From Branchiostoma lanceolatum (Eukaryota > Chordata > Leptocardii > Amphioxiformes > Branchiostomatidae), in assembly GCF_035083965.1 (NCBI RefSeq), contig NC_089722.1, positions 43,214,697 through 43,278,696 of the forward strand: DNA of 64,000 nucleotides. The letters run 5' to 3'. The notes under the pieces were generated by a model. It was not told the origin of the DNA, made no database searches, and was given only the letters and a program-made list of their open reading frames with translations. This document shows positions 19,691 to 28,464 of this stretch, piece after piece. Every line of letters begins with the position of its first letter. Within the stretch, counting starts at the first letter, position 1. The position numbers and the translations under genes were made by a program.

Positions 19691-21239
19691 AGGAATCTGT
19701 TCTTTTATTAAACTTTTTATTTTGTCAGTAATTGAATCAATTGTGTTCTTATAATGACAGTTGCTTCATATAACATCTTTAACTCCTGATACAGTCAAAC
19801 TTGTCCATCCAACCAACTCTATCCTACAACCAACTCTTGTCAACAACCACATTCAGACAGTCCCGTCCGATTTTACATAGTAAGTGAACTCTTTCAAGCA
19901 ACCAACTGCAGGCTTCAACCAGCAACCACTTCCTCATGGGCCTCAGGGGTCATAATGTGTAGATTTTACACTCCATTCAACAACAAAATGATTGACAGCG
20001 GCAATCAGTCCAGCGAGCATTTCAATAAAAGATTCTACAGTCGACGGCAAGCTTGTGTTTATGTAGCAACAAATGTAGAACAAAGTGAATTCAAATGTAG
20101 CAACAAATGTAGACACGAATCTCAATGTAAACATTCATTGCAAGTACAACAAAGGTTTTGTACATGTACCCGAAAAATCTTTTGTTATGTTAACGTTTAT
20201 TGGCAATGTAATCGACAGTGCATTGTAGTCTTGTAGACAACAACAGTTTAGTTTGTTTTGTATTGTATATACTGTATTTCTTCACTTGTCTTGTAATTTT
20301 ATATGCATAACAGGCAGATAAGTCCTGTACGTGCGAAGTATTTATGCAGCCTCATTTATGCCCACAAAATCAGCAAACCGACCCGAGTTTTATCCAACAG
20401 CCAACTCCAGTCAACAACCACATTTCCTTTGTCCCTTGACTGGTTGTTGGATGCAAGTTTGACTGTACGGCACAATAATTAGTGTATCAATATATAATGT
20501 TTAGGAGAGTAAATAAATGAAAAACTAAACATCATTGGTGTACCAATATATAGTGTTTACGTTAGTAAATAAATGAGAAAATAAACATCACAGCCTTTAA
20601 CTCTAAGAACACGTGTTACACTGAAGCACAACATTTTGAACGATGTGAGAAAAAAATAAGTGAGAAAACTACAACACTTATAACATGTACATATTGCCCG
20701 AAGTACAGAACGCATACCAAAGAAGGAAAAACGGAATTGAGGCTATTCTTATGTCAGATTATTTCATTTCAACTTGTCATAAACTATCATGTTTTAAATC
20801 CACTTTGTTCTTAAATGTCAGCCATTGCAGTCGCTTCATACAACACTGGCTGCCTTCGCCATTCTTCATAATATTACTAGTAATCACTCCAAGTATAGTG
20901 GAATCATTAGTTATATAATATATATAGTGTTTAGGTTGGTAACAAAGTGAGAAAATTAACATGACAGCCTTTAACGTTATGTTCCTTTATGCACAATCGT
21001 CACACAAAAGCATTTTTGTAGGATGTCAGTACAAAGTCAGTCGTCAAGATAGCCTATCTTAGATTGACAGTGAATTATTTGATATCGAGTTATTACGTGT
21101 CTTTATACTTAACCTATACTAACACTTCCAACAAACCATGCTCCTCCATGTTGCAGGTCTTTCCACGAATGCCACACATAATTATACTCGATAGAGGATA
21201 AAAAGTATACAGATTCTGCACAGTGTTATTATATTTGAA
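19691..21239 (-). other. ZF3 3' UTR, duplicated block with MITE insertion
   Basis: Conserved 3' block with reverse AATAAA at 19704-19709 and 19717-19722, interrupted by the element at 19792-20465, then a second block from about 20690. It matches the ZF2 3' region closely outside the insertion. Confidence 0.6.
19792..20465. mobile_element. Tc1/mariner-like non-autonomous element, 674 bp, TA duplication
   Basis: Terminal inverted repeats start CAGTCAAACTTG...CATCCAAC at the left and match the reverse of the right end GTTGGATGCAAGTTTGACTG. TA flanks both ends (19790-19791, 20466-20467). The empty site is seen in the ZF2 3' UTR (about 15512: 'aactcctgatatggcacaa'). Sub-terminal 'caacaaccacatt' occurs near both ends. 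TA duplication and CAGT termini are typical of the Tc1/mariner group. No transposase is encoded. Confidence 0.88.
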
Positions 21240-21753
21240 GAAATTTGTGTATGGAGATATGTGGACTCTGTGCAGCAGAATAGTCACACTAGTCACATTT
21301 CAAGGGTTTCTCATCGGTATGTTCGGATAAGTTAGACTTTTCAGCTGCCCTGTACCCACACTCGCCACACATGTAGGGTTTCTCACCTGAACGGTTTGCT
21401 AGATGTCGGTCTAAATGGACTTTCTGTGCAGAATAAATAGTCACACTGGTCACACTTGTAGGTTATTTCACCAGTATGGGTTTTCATATGTCTGGATAAG
21501 TGAGACTTGTGAGCTGTCCTGTACCCACATTCACCGCACCGTAGGGTTTCTCACCAGCGTGTTTGACTAGATGTCTCCAATGTGGATTTCTGTGCAGCGG
21601 AATAATCACACTGGTCACACTTAAAGGGGTTTTCTCCTGTGTGGATTCTCATATGTCCGGATAAGTGAGAAGTGTTCGTTGTTTTGTACCCGCATACCCC
21701 ACACATGTAGGTTTCTCGCCGATGTGGTCTACTAAATAGCTGTCCAAATTGCA
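21240..21753 (-). pseudogene. Decayed C-terminal fingers of ZF3
   Basis: About six finger units remain in broken frames. One stretch (21551-21700) still reads MCGVCGYKTTNTSHLSGHMR ... FKCDQCDYSAAQKSTLE before a frameshift. A premature in-frame stop precedes it (see ZF3). It is homologous in position to the debris after ZF2 and ZF12. Confidence 0.85.
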
Positions 21754-23139
21754 TTACTGTGCAGCGGAATAGTCACACTGGTCACATTTATAGGGTTTTT
21801 CACCTGTATGGGTTCTCATATGTCTGGACAACTGAGACTTTCGGATAGCCCTATACCCGCACTCCCCACACATGTAGGGTTTCTCACCACTGTGTTTTGA
21901 AAGATGGCTGTCCAATGTGGCCTTTAGCGCGGCAGAATAATCGCACTGGTCGCACTTGAAGGGTTTCTCACCAGTATGGGTTCTCATATGTCTGAAAAAG
22001 TGAGACTTGTGAGTTGTCCTGTACCCGCACTCCCCACACAGGTAGGGTTTTTTTCCAGAGTGTTTTGCTAGATGGCTGTCCAAGTCAGATTTGTGGGCTG
22101 CACAATAATCACACTGGTCACACTTGAAGGGTTTCTCACCATCAGAATGAGTTCTCATATGTCTGGATAGGTGAGACTTGCGAGCTGTTCTGTATCCACA
22201 CTCATCACACATGTAGGGTTTCTCACCCGTATGGGTTCTCATATGTCTGGATAAGTTAGACTTTTGATTTGCCCTGAATCCACACTCCACACACATGTAG
22301 GGTTTTTCTCCAGTGTGTTTGGCTAGATGTTTGTATAGAGAGGATTTACATGTTGCAGAATAATCACACTGGTCACATTTGAAGGATTTTTCTCCTGTGT
22401 GGATTCTCATGTGTGCGGATAAGTGAGAAGTGTTAGTTGTTTTGTACCCGCACTTCTCACACTTATAGGGTTTCTTACCGCTGTGGTTTGCTAAATGGCT
22501 GTCTAAATTGTATTTCTGTGCGGCGGAATAGTCACACTGGTCACACTTGTAGGGTTTTTCACCTGTATGGGTTCTCATATGTCTGGTTAAGTGAGACTTT
22601 TGAGTTGCTCTGTACCCGCACTCGCCACACATGTAGGGTTTTTCTCCAGAGTGTTTGGCTAGATGTTTGTATAGAGAGGATTTCAGTGCAGCAGAATAGT
22701 CACACTGGTCACACTTGAAGGGTTTTTCTCCTGTGTGGATTCTCATATGTTCGGATAAGTGAGAAATGTTACTTGTTTTGTACCCGCACTTCTCACACAT
22801 GAAGCGTTTCTCGCCGCTGTGGTTTGCAAGATGTTGGTCCAAATTGCATTTCTGTGCAGCAGAGTAATCACACTGGTCACACTTATAGGGTTTCTCACCA
22901 GTATGGACTCTTATATGTCTGGTTTGGTCAACCTTGCCAGTTGTCCCGTACCCACACTCCCCACACATGTAGGGTTTCTCATCAGTATGTGCTTCTGGCT
23001 GACTGTCCAAACTGGTTTCCGTTCCAGTCGGCTGATCTTCAACGATGCTTGTATCTCTGTCCCATGAAACCCCGGTAGGAGACCCATCAAAGATGTTCTT
23101 TGGAACAGCAGTAGGAGACCCATAACATGCATCTGCCAT
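21754..23139 (-). CDS. ZF3: C2H2 zinc-finger protein, 461 aa, truncated in finger 15
   Basis: The conserved N-terminus (MADACYGSPTAVPKN...FDGSPTGV..., residues 1-55) is followed by 14 complete fingers. A fifteenth is cut off at CDQCDYSAAQ by TAA where paralogues have a Lys codon (AAA), a single-base change. Finger 1 has Gln in place of the helix Leu (KVDQTRH). One linker carries an extra residue (HSDGEKP). Fingers 3-8 share their order and contact residues with ZF7 (KTTNxSHLS, ATCKSSLYK), so the two are close relatives. It is divergently arranged with ZF4; the two first exons are about 0.5 kb apart. Confidence 0.9.
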   Translation of the reverse strand: MADACYGSPTAVPKNIFDGSPTGVSWDRDTSIVEDQPTGTETSLDSQPEAHTDEKPYMCGECGYGTTGKVDQTRHIRVHTGEKPYKCDQCDYSAAQKCNLDQHLANHSGEKRFMCEKCGYKTSNISHLSEHMRIHTGEKPFKCDQCDYSAALKSSLYKHLAKHSGEKPYMCGECGYRATQKSHLTRHMRTHTGEKPYKCDQCDYSAAQKYNLDSHLANHSGKKPYKCEKCGYKTTNTSHLSAHMRIHTGEKSFKCDQCDYSATCKSSLYKHLAKHTGEKPYMCVECGFRANQKSNLSRHMRTHTGEKPYMCDECGYRTARKSHLSRHMRTHSDGEKPFKCDQCDYCAAHKSDLDSHLAKHSGKKPYLCGECGYRTTHKSHFFRHMRTHTGEKPFKCDQCDYSAALKATLDSHLSKHSGEKPYMCGECGYRAIRKSQLSRHMRTHTGEKPYKCDQCDYSAAQ

Positions 23140-23347
23140 GTCAGTTAACCTAACGGGTTAATAAAGATCAAATCCATCTATCAAAATTATAAGTCAAGAG
23201 TCCATTCTTACGCTGATCCAAACAATGGGAAGTTGCTACAGATGTCCAGTCCCCACTCCCATCGTAATGACGCCAAAAACTGACCCACCTGTACCCCTTC
23301 CTTACTGAACCCCCCCCGTTAAATAAATCTGCTATACAGACCGTTTT

Positions 23348-23622
23348 TAGCCTGGAATCCATACCATCGGGGGCTCCTCGATATCTCTACGGCACTGTGA
23401 CTGAGTGACCCCCGCCCGCCATGACAGCTTAGTCCGCTCGGGTGTGTGTTTACGGCCTTGGATTAGATTACGTCACCACCGTCACCACTAGGGCGGCTGG
23501 AAAAGTAGGGTGGCAAGCGGAAGTAGTAGTAGCGGTAGGAAGGCTATCAGAAACGGTTCAATAAAGCAAACTGGGCCCGGTAAAAACCCCTAAGCCGACC
23601 CTTAGAAACGGTGACCAGGCTA
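23348..23622. mobile_element. hAT-like MITE, 275 bp, in the ZF3 intron
   Basis: Ends TAGCCTGG...CCAGGCTA, flanked by ACCGTTTT (23340-23347) and its direct copy (23623-23630), an 8-bp duplication typical of hAT elements. The ZF2 and ZF7 introns have the uninterrupted site (near 17998 and 40003: 'accgtttttccgttggcc'). Internal sequence is non-coding and includes a GTAGTAGTAGCGG run. Confidence 0.85.
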
Positions 23623-23919
23623 ACCGTTTTTCCGTTGGCCACGTATTCACGTACAATCGCTTTTTATTTTAACATGTTTTTATTGTAGTTTGTGTTCCTT
23701 TTTGTGATACTGCCGCACCCTTCTTGGACGTTTTCTAATAAAAAAAACGACCCTTTTGTCCAGAAATACGTGTGGTTTCGCCCCCCTCCCCATCGCTATT
23801 TTTTCTCACCACGAAAAAACTTAACATTCCGTCCTAATGTGGCCCAATAACCATAGAAACGACCCGTATCTCCTCTGCTTCACGATATGGTAGATATTTA
23901 GCATAACTCAAGTTCTTAC

Positions 23920-24014
23920 CTGCTTCTAGTGTTAATTGTAGCCTCACAATCCTGCAAGCGTCTCCTAAGCGAAGCAACGGGTGGAAGGTGAAGTTAGCGT
24001 GGGGTGAAAGGTCA
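23920..24014 (-). promoter_or_regulatory. ZF3 non-coding exon 1 and DR1-like motifs
   Basis: Donor AAGCAG|GTAAG at 23920/23919; acceptor at 23150, a 770-bp intron lengthened by the MITE. Motifs: GGGTGGAAGGTGA (about 23979-23991) and GGGTGAAAGGTCA (24002-24014). The module faces the ZF4 promoter, about 330 bases away. Confidence 0.6.
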
Positions 24015-24136
24015 AGTTTTGTGCCTGGTAATCCAGTTAGTGTGCGGGAAGTTCTGCCTGCATTGTAGAACGCTTGCACCCGTCCTCTGACCTTTTTGTC
24101 TTATTTTTGTTTGTGTTTTTCTTTCCTGCTGTGTTC

Positions 24137-24207
24137 TAGCCTGGAATCCAGACCTATTATAGCTCCCGAGTCTCTCTCCGTGAATATTTGGTCTGGATTC
24201 CAGGCTA
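24137..24207. mobile_element. Short hAT-like MITE, 71 bp, between ZF3 and ZF4
   Basis: Perfect 18-bp terminal inverted repeats TAGCCTGGAATCCAGACC, with a loop of about 35 bases. A 9-bp direct duplication GCTGTGTTC flanks it (24128-24136, 24208-24216). It has the same end sequence as the element at 23348-23622, 515 bp away, so it is the same family in a shorter form. Confidence 0.88.
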
Positions 24208-24334
24208 GCTGTGTTCCCTTGTGATAACTCAAGATCGAACTGTCAAACAAAGGACAATTATGTTTTTACATACATACAGCGTCGTTATTAGGAGTACCAA
24301 GCATCGTGACCTCTGACCTTTTCTTAATGAGTTC

Positions 24335-24438
24335 ACTCTGTGACGTTTCGGTGACGTTTGTTTGCGAGAGTCGGTTGGAAAGTTCTGACAGAGGAGGCGT
24401 CGTTCCGAGAGCGTCCTAGTGGCCCGACTGTGTCTCAG
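24335..24438 (+). promoter_or_regulatory. ZF4 promoter and non-coding exon 1
   Basis: Two TGACGT half-CRE motifs 11 bp apart (24341-24346, 24352-24357) precede an exon-like segment ending TGTCTCAG|GTTAGA at 24438/24439. The region aligns with the coding first exon of ZF13 (61312-61377) but lacks 21 bases, including that gene's ATG. The exon stays open in the matching frame but has no start codon. Confidence 0.6.
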
Positions 24439-24457
24439 GTTAGACGGAAGTTTGTTT

Positions 24458-24712
24458 TTAGATTCTGTGATAATGTCCTTGTAAAATGTGGTGTTGGTGC
24501 TGAGACGGGGGGAGGGGGGCGATAGAACTGTAAAATCTGTTCTCAGCTATGACGATGTCAGTACGTAAGCAGGCTCCCTCCACGTTAAAATCCCGGACAA
24601 AACTACCCCACTCGATCGAAGCCTCTGCTTGGAGAATACACAGCTGGTACTGTTGTAGAATCTTTGCATCGGTCACATCCATGCTCTGACTGTCGGCCTG
24701 TTCAAGGTGCAT
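24458..24712 (-). other. Minus-strand open frame inside the ZF4 intron, status uncertain
   Basis: An 84-codon frame reads MHLEQADSQSMDVTDAKILQ ... and has a balanced composition with several acidic helices. Its sequence is partly preserved, but not as an open frame, at 61660-61820 in the duplicated block. I know of no family. It could be an antisense exon, a retroelement piece or chance. Confidence 0.2.
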
Positions 24713-24719
24713 TTGTACA

Positions 24720-25692
24720 GATCATATACGCAAGCATGAAACTGTGTGTTTCCTTAGTGTAGACATTATTTATCAAAATTACAGATATCTACCTACCTGA
24801 TATCTTGGAGTTACTAAAACGGGTAGTTTTAGAATAGATTGTTCAACGTTAGCTTATTCTTTAGTCACGACCATAGCAAAGTCTTCAGTCTATAGTATGC
24901 AGCATGTAAATTCACGGCAAATGTCGGCGTAAATTCAGTCCATATCGTCAATTCAACAGAATCAAAATGGCGACCATGCAAATATGATGCTATCCCAGCA
25001 GCCATTGCGGTTTGTTACGAAGTCTATTTCGATTTTCCGTAAGTCGTAGGCCTAGCCATTTCATCAACGTTTCATACTAAGGCGACTAAATTCAATCAAT
25101 CTTTATTGAGAAGCCAACATTGCAGGCATGTCAGAGGACACATCTGAATTTCATTAGATTCTTACAATTTAATAAGTACGTTAAAATAATATCATCACAC
25201 AATGTGTATTTAGGGACTTATAGACAATAAAAAGTTTTCTTTAGACGAACACAGACGAGTAAAGCGTACATGGGCCTTAAATCAGGCATTGCAAGTCCCT
25301 CAGAGCCCTCACGATGAACGTGAGTCTCTGTGCCTTTTGGTCTTACTGAGTGGAAGTTTGTATTGGGCTCCTGTTCCTCCGATCTTAGTCAGGTTTCTCT
25401 CTAGGTGGAAGGAACACATTACTTAGTATCCTTTGAAGTTCTCAGCGTGATGTGTGAAATTGTGCGTAACAGTAGCTTTCTTCATCGTCAGTGCTTTACG
25501 ATCTTGTTTAGCTTCTTATTTTACTACGAGGTACGATAAGCAACATACATGCACTATGTTTCAACTACTGCAGCAGCAGAAAACAGTGGACTACTACTAG
25601 TGTACTATTTGTTTGGTTGCATTGATATGGGTTTTGACATTATTTTGTTGTGTTTTGTTGTGTTTAAGCCTAAGTTTCGCTCCTCTTCCTAG
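24720..25692 (+). other. Rest of ZF4 intron 1
   Basis: Non-coding, ending in a pyrimidine-rich tract and acceptor CCTAG at 25692. The segment 'caatcaatctttattgagaa' at about 25096 resembles the 3' end of a retroelement in reverse. No other gene is visible. Confidence 0.5.
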
Positions 25693-27201
25693 ATGGAAGA
25701 AGCAGCAGAAGATCTGTATGAACAGACAGAAGAGAAACAGGCTTGTCCAGAAACAGACCACGGAGGGACAAGGAAACAGCGTCGCAAGACTCACAGCGGG
25801 GAGAGACTACATCTATGTCGGGAATGCCAGTTCTCCACGTCCAAGATGTCCGCCCTGAAACGGCACGTTAGGACGTCGCACGCCGCGGGTAAGGGGGAAC
25901 AAACAAAGGAAGATCACGGTGGTGAGAGACCATTTCAGTGCGCTGTCTGCGACTATTCCGCTGCACGAAAGGTGAACCTCAAACTTCACATCATGGCGAA
26001 ACACAGTAACTACCGGCCGTACAAATGCACACAGTGCGACTACTCTGCAGTCATCCAATCATATTTAAAGGTCCATATGAGGTCACACATTGGTGAGAAG
26101 CCCTACAGCTGTGAGATGTGTGCTTACTCCACAGCCTTGAAGAGCAATTTGAAGAGTCACATGGGTACACACACTGGTGAGAAGCGGTACAAGTGTGAAG
26201 TCTGTGACTATTCTGCAGTACATGTGTCCTACTTAAAGTTGCACAGGGCTACCCACACTGGTGAGAAGCCATACAGCTGTGAGACGTGTGCTTACTCCAC
26301 AGCCTTGAAGTGTAATTTGCAGCGTCACATGGCTACACACACTGGGGAGAAACCTTACCAATGTGGCATTTGTGGCTATTCTGCAGCACACATGTCTAAA
26401 TTAAAGCAGCACATGGCTAGACACACTGGTGAGAAACCTTTCAAGTGTGGAGTTTGTGATTATTCTGCGATACGAAAGTCCGCTTTGAAGTATCACATGG
26501 CTACCCACACTGGTGACAAACCTTACCAGTGTGAATTATGTGACTATTCTACAGCACAAATGTCTAAATTAAAGCGCCACATGGCTACCCACACTGGGGG
26601 GAAACCTCACAAGTGCGAGGTTTGTGATTATTCTGCGATACGAAAGTCCACTTTGAAGGTTCACATGGCTACCCACACTGGTGAGAAGCCTTACAAGTGT
26701 GAATTATGTGACTATTCTACAGCACAAATGTCTAAATTAAAGCGCCACATGGCTACCCACACTGGGGGGAAACCTCACAAGTGCGAGGTTTGTGATTATT
26801 CTGCGATACGAAAGTCCACTTTGAAGGTTCACATGGCTACCCACACTGGTGAGAAACCTTACAAGTGTGAATTATGTGACTATTCTACAGCACAAATGTC
26901 TAAATTAAAGCGCCACATGGCTACCCACACTGGGGGGAAACCTCACAAGTGCGAGGTTTGTGGCTATTCTGCAGCACAAATGTCCACTTTGAAGAAGCAC
27001 ATGGATACCCACACTGGTGAGAAGCCTCACAAGTGCGGGGTTTGTGATTATTCTGCAATACGAAAGTCCACTTTGAAGGTTCACATGGCTACCCACACTG
27101 GTGAGAAACCGTACAAGTGTGTGGTTTGTAGTTATTCTGCAGGTGACAAGTCTAATTTGAGGAGGCACATGAAGAAACACGCCGATAAAAATCCATGTTA
27201 A
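25693..27201 (+). CDS. ZF4: 16-finger C2H2 zinc-finger protein, 502 aa
   Basis: The N-terminus (residues 1-50, MEEAAEDLYEQTEEKQ...) is acidic, then basic, and unlike that of the minus-strand genes. Sixteen C2H2 fingers follow. Fingers 1 and 2 are joined by a long linker, and finger 1 ends in H-x4-H (HVRTSH). The rest use TGEKP or TGGKP linkers and a CxxCxYS pattern with Tyr two residues after the second Cys. Fingers 9-13 are near-perfect alternating copies of two fingers (AQMSKLKRHMATH and AIRKSTLKVHMATH), repeated every 168 bases. The ATG is the first codon after the AG acceptor at 25691-25692. The protein ends KKHADKNPC, as in ZF13. Probably a nuclear DNA-binding protein, divergent partner of ZF3. 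Confidence 0.92.
   Translation: MEEAAEDLYEQTEEKQACPETDHGGTRKQRRKTHSGERLHLCRECQFSTSKMSALKRHVRTSHAAGKGEQTKEDHGGERPFQCAVCDYSAARKVNLKLHIMAKHSNYRPYKCTQCDYSAVIQSYLKVHMRSHIGEKPYSCEMCAYSTALKSNLKSHMGTHTGEKRYKCEVCDYSAVHVSYLKLHRATHTGEKPYSCETCAYSTALKCNLQRHMATHTGEKPYQCGICGYSAAHMSKLKQHMARHTGEKPFKCGVCDYSAIRKSALKYHMATHTGDKPYQCELCDYSTAQMSKLKRHMATHTGGKPHKCEVCDYSAIRKSTLKVHMATHTGEKPYKCELCDYSTAQMSKLKRHMATHTGGKPHKCEVCDYSAIRKSTLKVHMATHTGEKPYKCELCDYSTAQMSKLKRHMATHTGGKPHKCEVCGYSAAQMSTLKKHMDTHTGEKPHKCGVCDYSAIRKSTLKVHMATHTGEKPYKCVVCSYSAGDKSNLRRHMKKHADKNPC
26531..26958 (+). repeat. 168-bp coding tandem repeat in ZF4 (two-finger module)
   Basis: The 10-mer GTGAATTATG starts at 26531, 26699 and 26867, exactly 168 bases (56 codons, two fingers) apart, with almost no differences between copies. 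The third copy departs from about 26959. It is a recent in-frame expansion. Confidence 0.93.
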
Positions 27202-28064
27202 CGTGAACATGTCCACAGTGACACAGTCTGGTCATTCTAGTTTCTGTAGTGGTTTTTATGGAAGCAACGACTACAGTTTATGTATAAAGCATACGAGACA
27301 AACACGCCGATAACAAGACATGCGAATGTGTACATGTTCACACAATCTGTTGTTACAAGTTTGTCACCATTCTAGTTTTTGTTGTCTGCTTGTTTCTTTC
27401 TTTATATTTATGGACAGGAACACACAAAAAATGGACACAACAAAAGGACAGAGTATACGAGACAAACTGGTCAAGTCAGCCCATGTGATTATTGCTATTA
27501 TTGGAATTTGCTTACTTTTCTGATAATGTTCATGTTCTGCATTTATCCTGATGTAAACATTCAGACGCTGTAATGATCTCTGATGAAAATGCTGTGAACC
27601 GAAATCATCGTCATTATATGTTTGAGACTTTTGTTACTTGGCGGGAGCAAACTTGTCTTCCCTCATGCCCAAACCTGGTGGTGATAATCTGCAGCAGTGC
27701 ATCATTGGGCAGAAATAGACTGTTATAATAATATTGGTTATTACGGTATCATATCTTGAGTTACTTATTACCTGGTGGTGATAATATCCAGCAGTTTATC
27801 TTGTGGTAAAAATTTCCGACAAGAAATAGCTTTTGTTGTTATGACTTTACAATATCATATGCATTAGTTACTGTAGCTTGCTTTGGAACTGCATTCATAG
27901 TGATGATGTTATTATCATCTTTTAGTTGTCCGGTTGAATGATTTAAAAGAGTTACAGTAAAACTATAAGTTACGTTTACGTTCTGTAGTATCAGAATTAA
28001 TATGGTTAGCATAAAGTTATGTTTCTTAAATTGACATGATCTTTAGGGTGAAGATAAGAATAAA
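27202..28064 (+). other. ZF4 3' UTR with AATAAA
   Basis: Aligns with 63020-63786 downstream of ZF13. It carries an extra segment at about 27685-27810 made of a partial tandem duplication ('cctggtggtgataat' twice). AATAAA at 28059-28064 is conserved in ZF13 (63781-63786). Confidence 0.65.
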
Positions 28065-28179
28065 AACATGTTCATACCAAACTTATTGTTAGAGTATTCA
28101 TTCATTGTACGACTGTTGTGATGTTACAAATGTTATAACTTTATTCAGGGAAAGGAGGTGCATCAGCAGCACCAGCTCA

Positions 28180-28460
28180 TTGTAGATAGTAGATATTGCA
28201 GGGGGGGGGGCGGTTGAACTGCATCATTCAGAGGAGATTCAATTCTGTATTGGGGGGGGGGAGGGACTATGACCCACTGTAGATAGTAGACATTGCAGGG
28301 GGGGGGGGGGGGGTCCCGGTCGAACTGCATCATTCAGAGGAGATTCAATTCTGTATGGGGGGGGGGGACTATGACTCATTGTAGATGGTAGATATTGCAG
28401 GGGGGTGTCCCGGTTGAACAGGGAACTGCATCATTCAGAGAAGGGAGATTAATTCGGCAT
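28180..28460 (+). repeat. G-rich tandem repeat, about 3 units of roughly 100 bp
   Basis: Units contain 'gtagatagtagatattgcag', a run of 6 to about 18 G, 'gaactgcatcattcagagga' and 'gattcaattctgtat' followed by a second G run. Five long G runs give strong quadruplex potential on the plus strand. Exact run lengths should be treated with caution. Confidence 0.85.
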
Positions 28461-28464
28461 TTGG

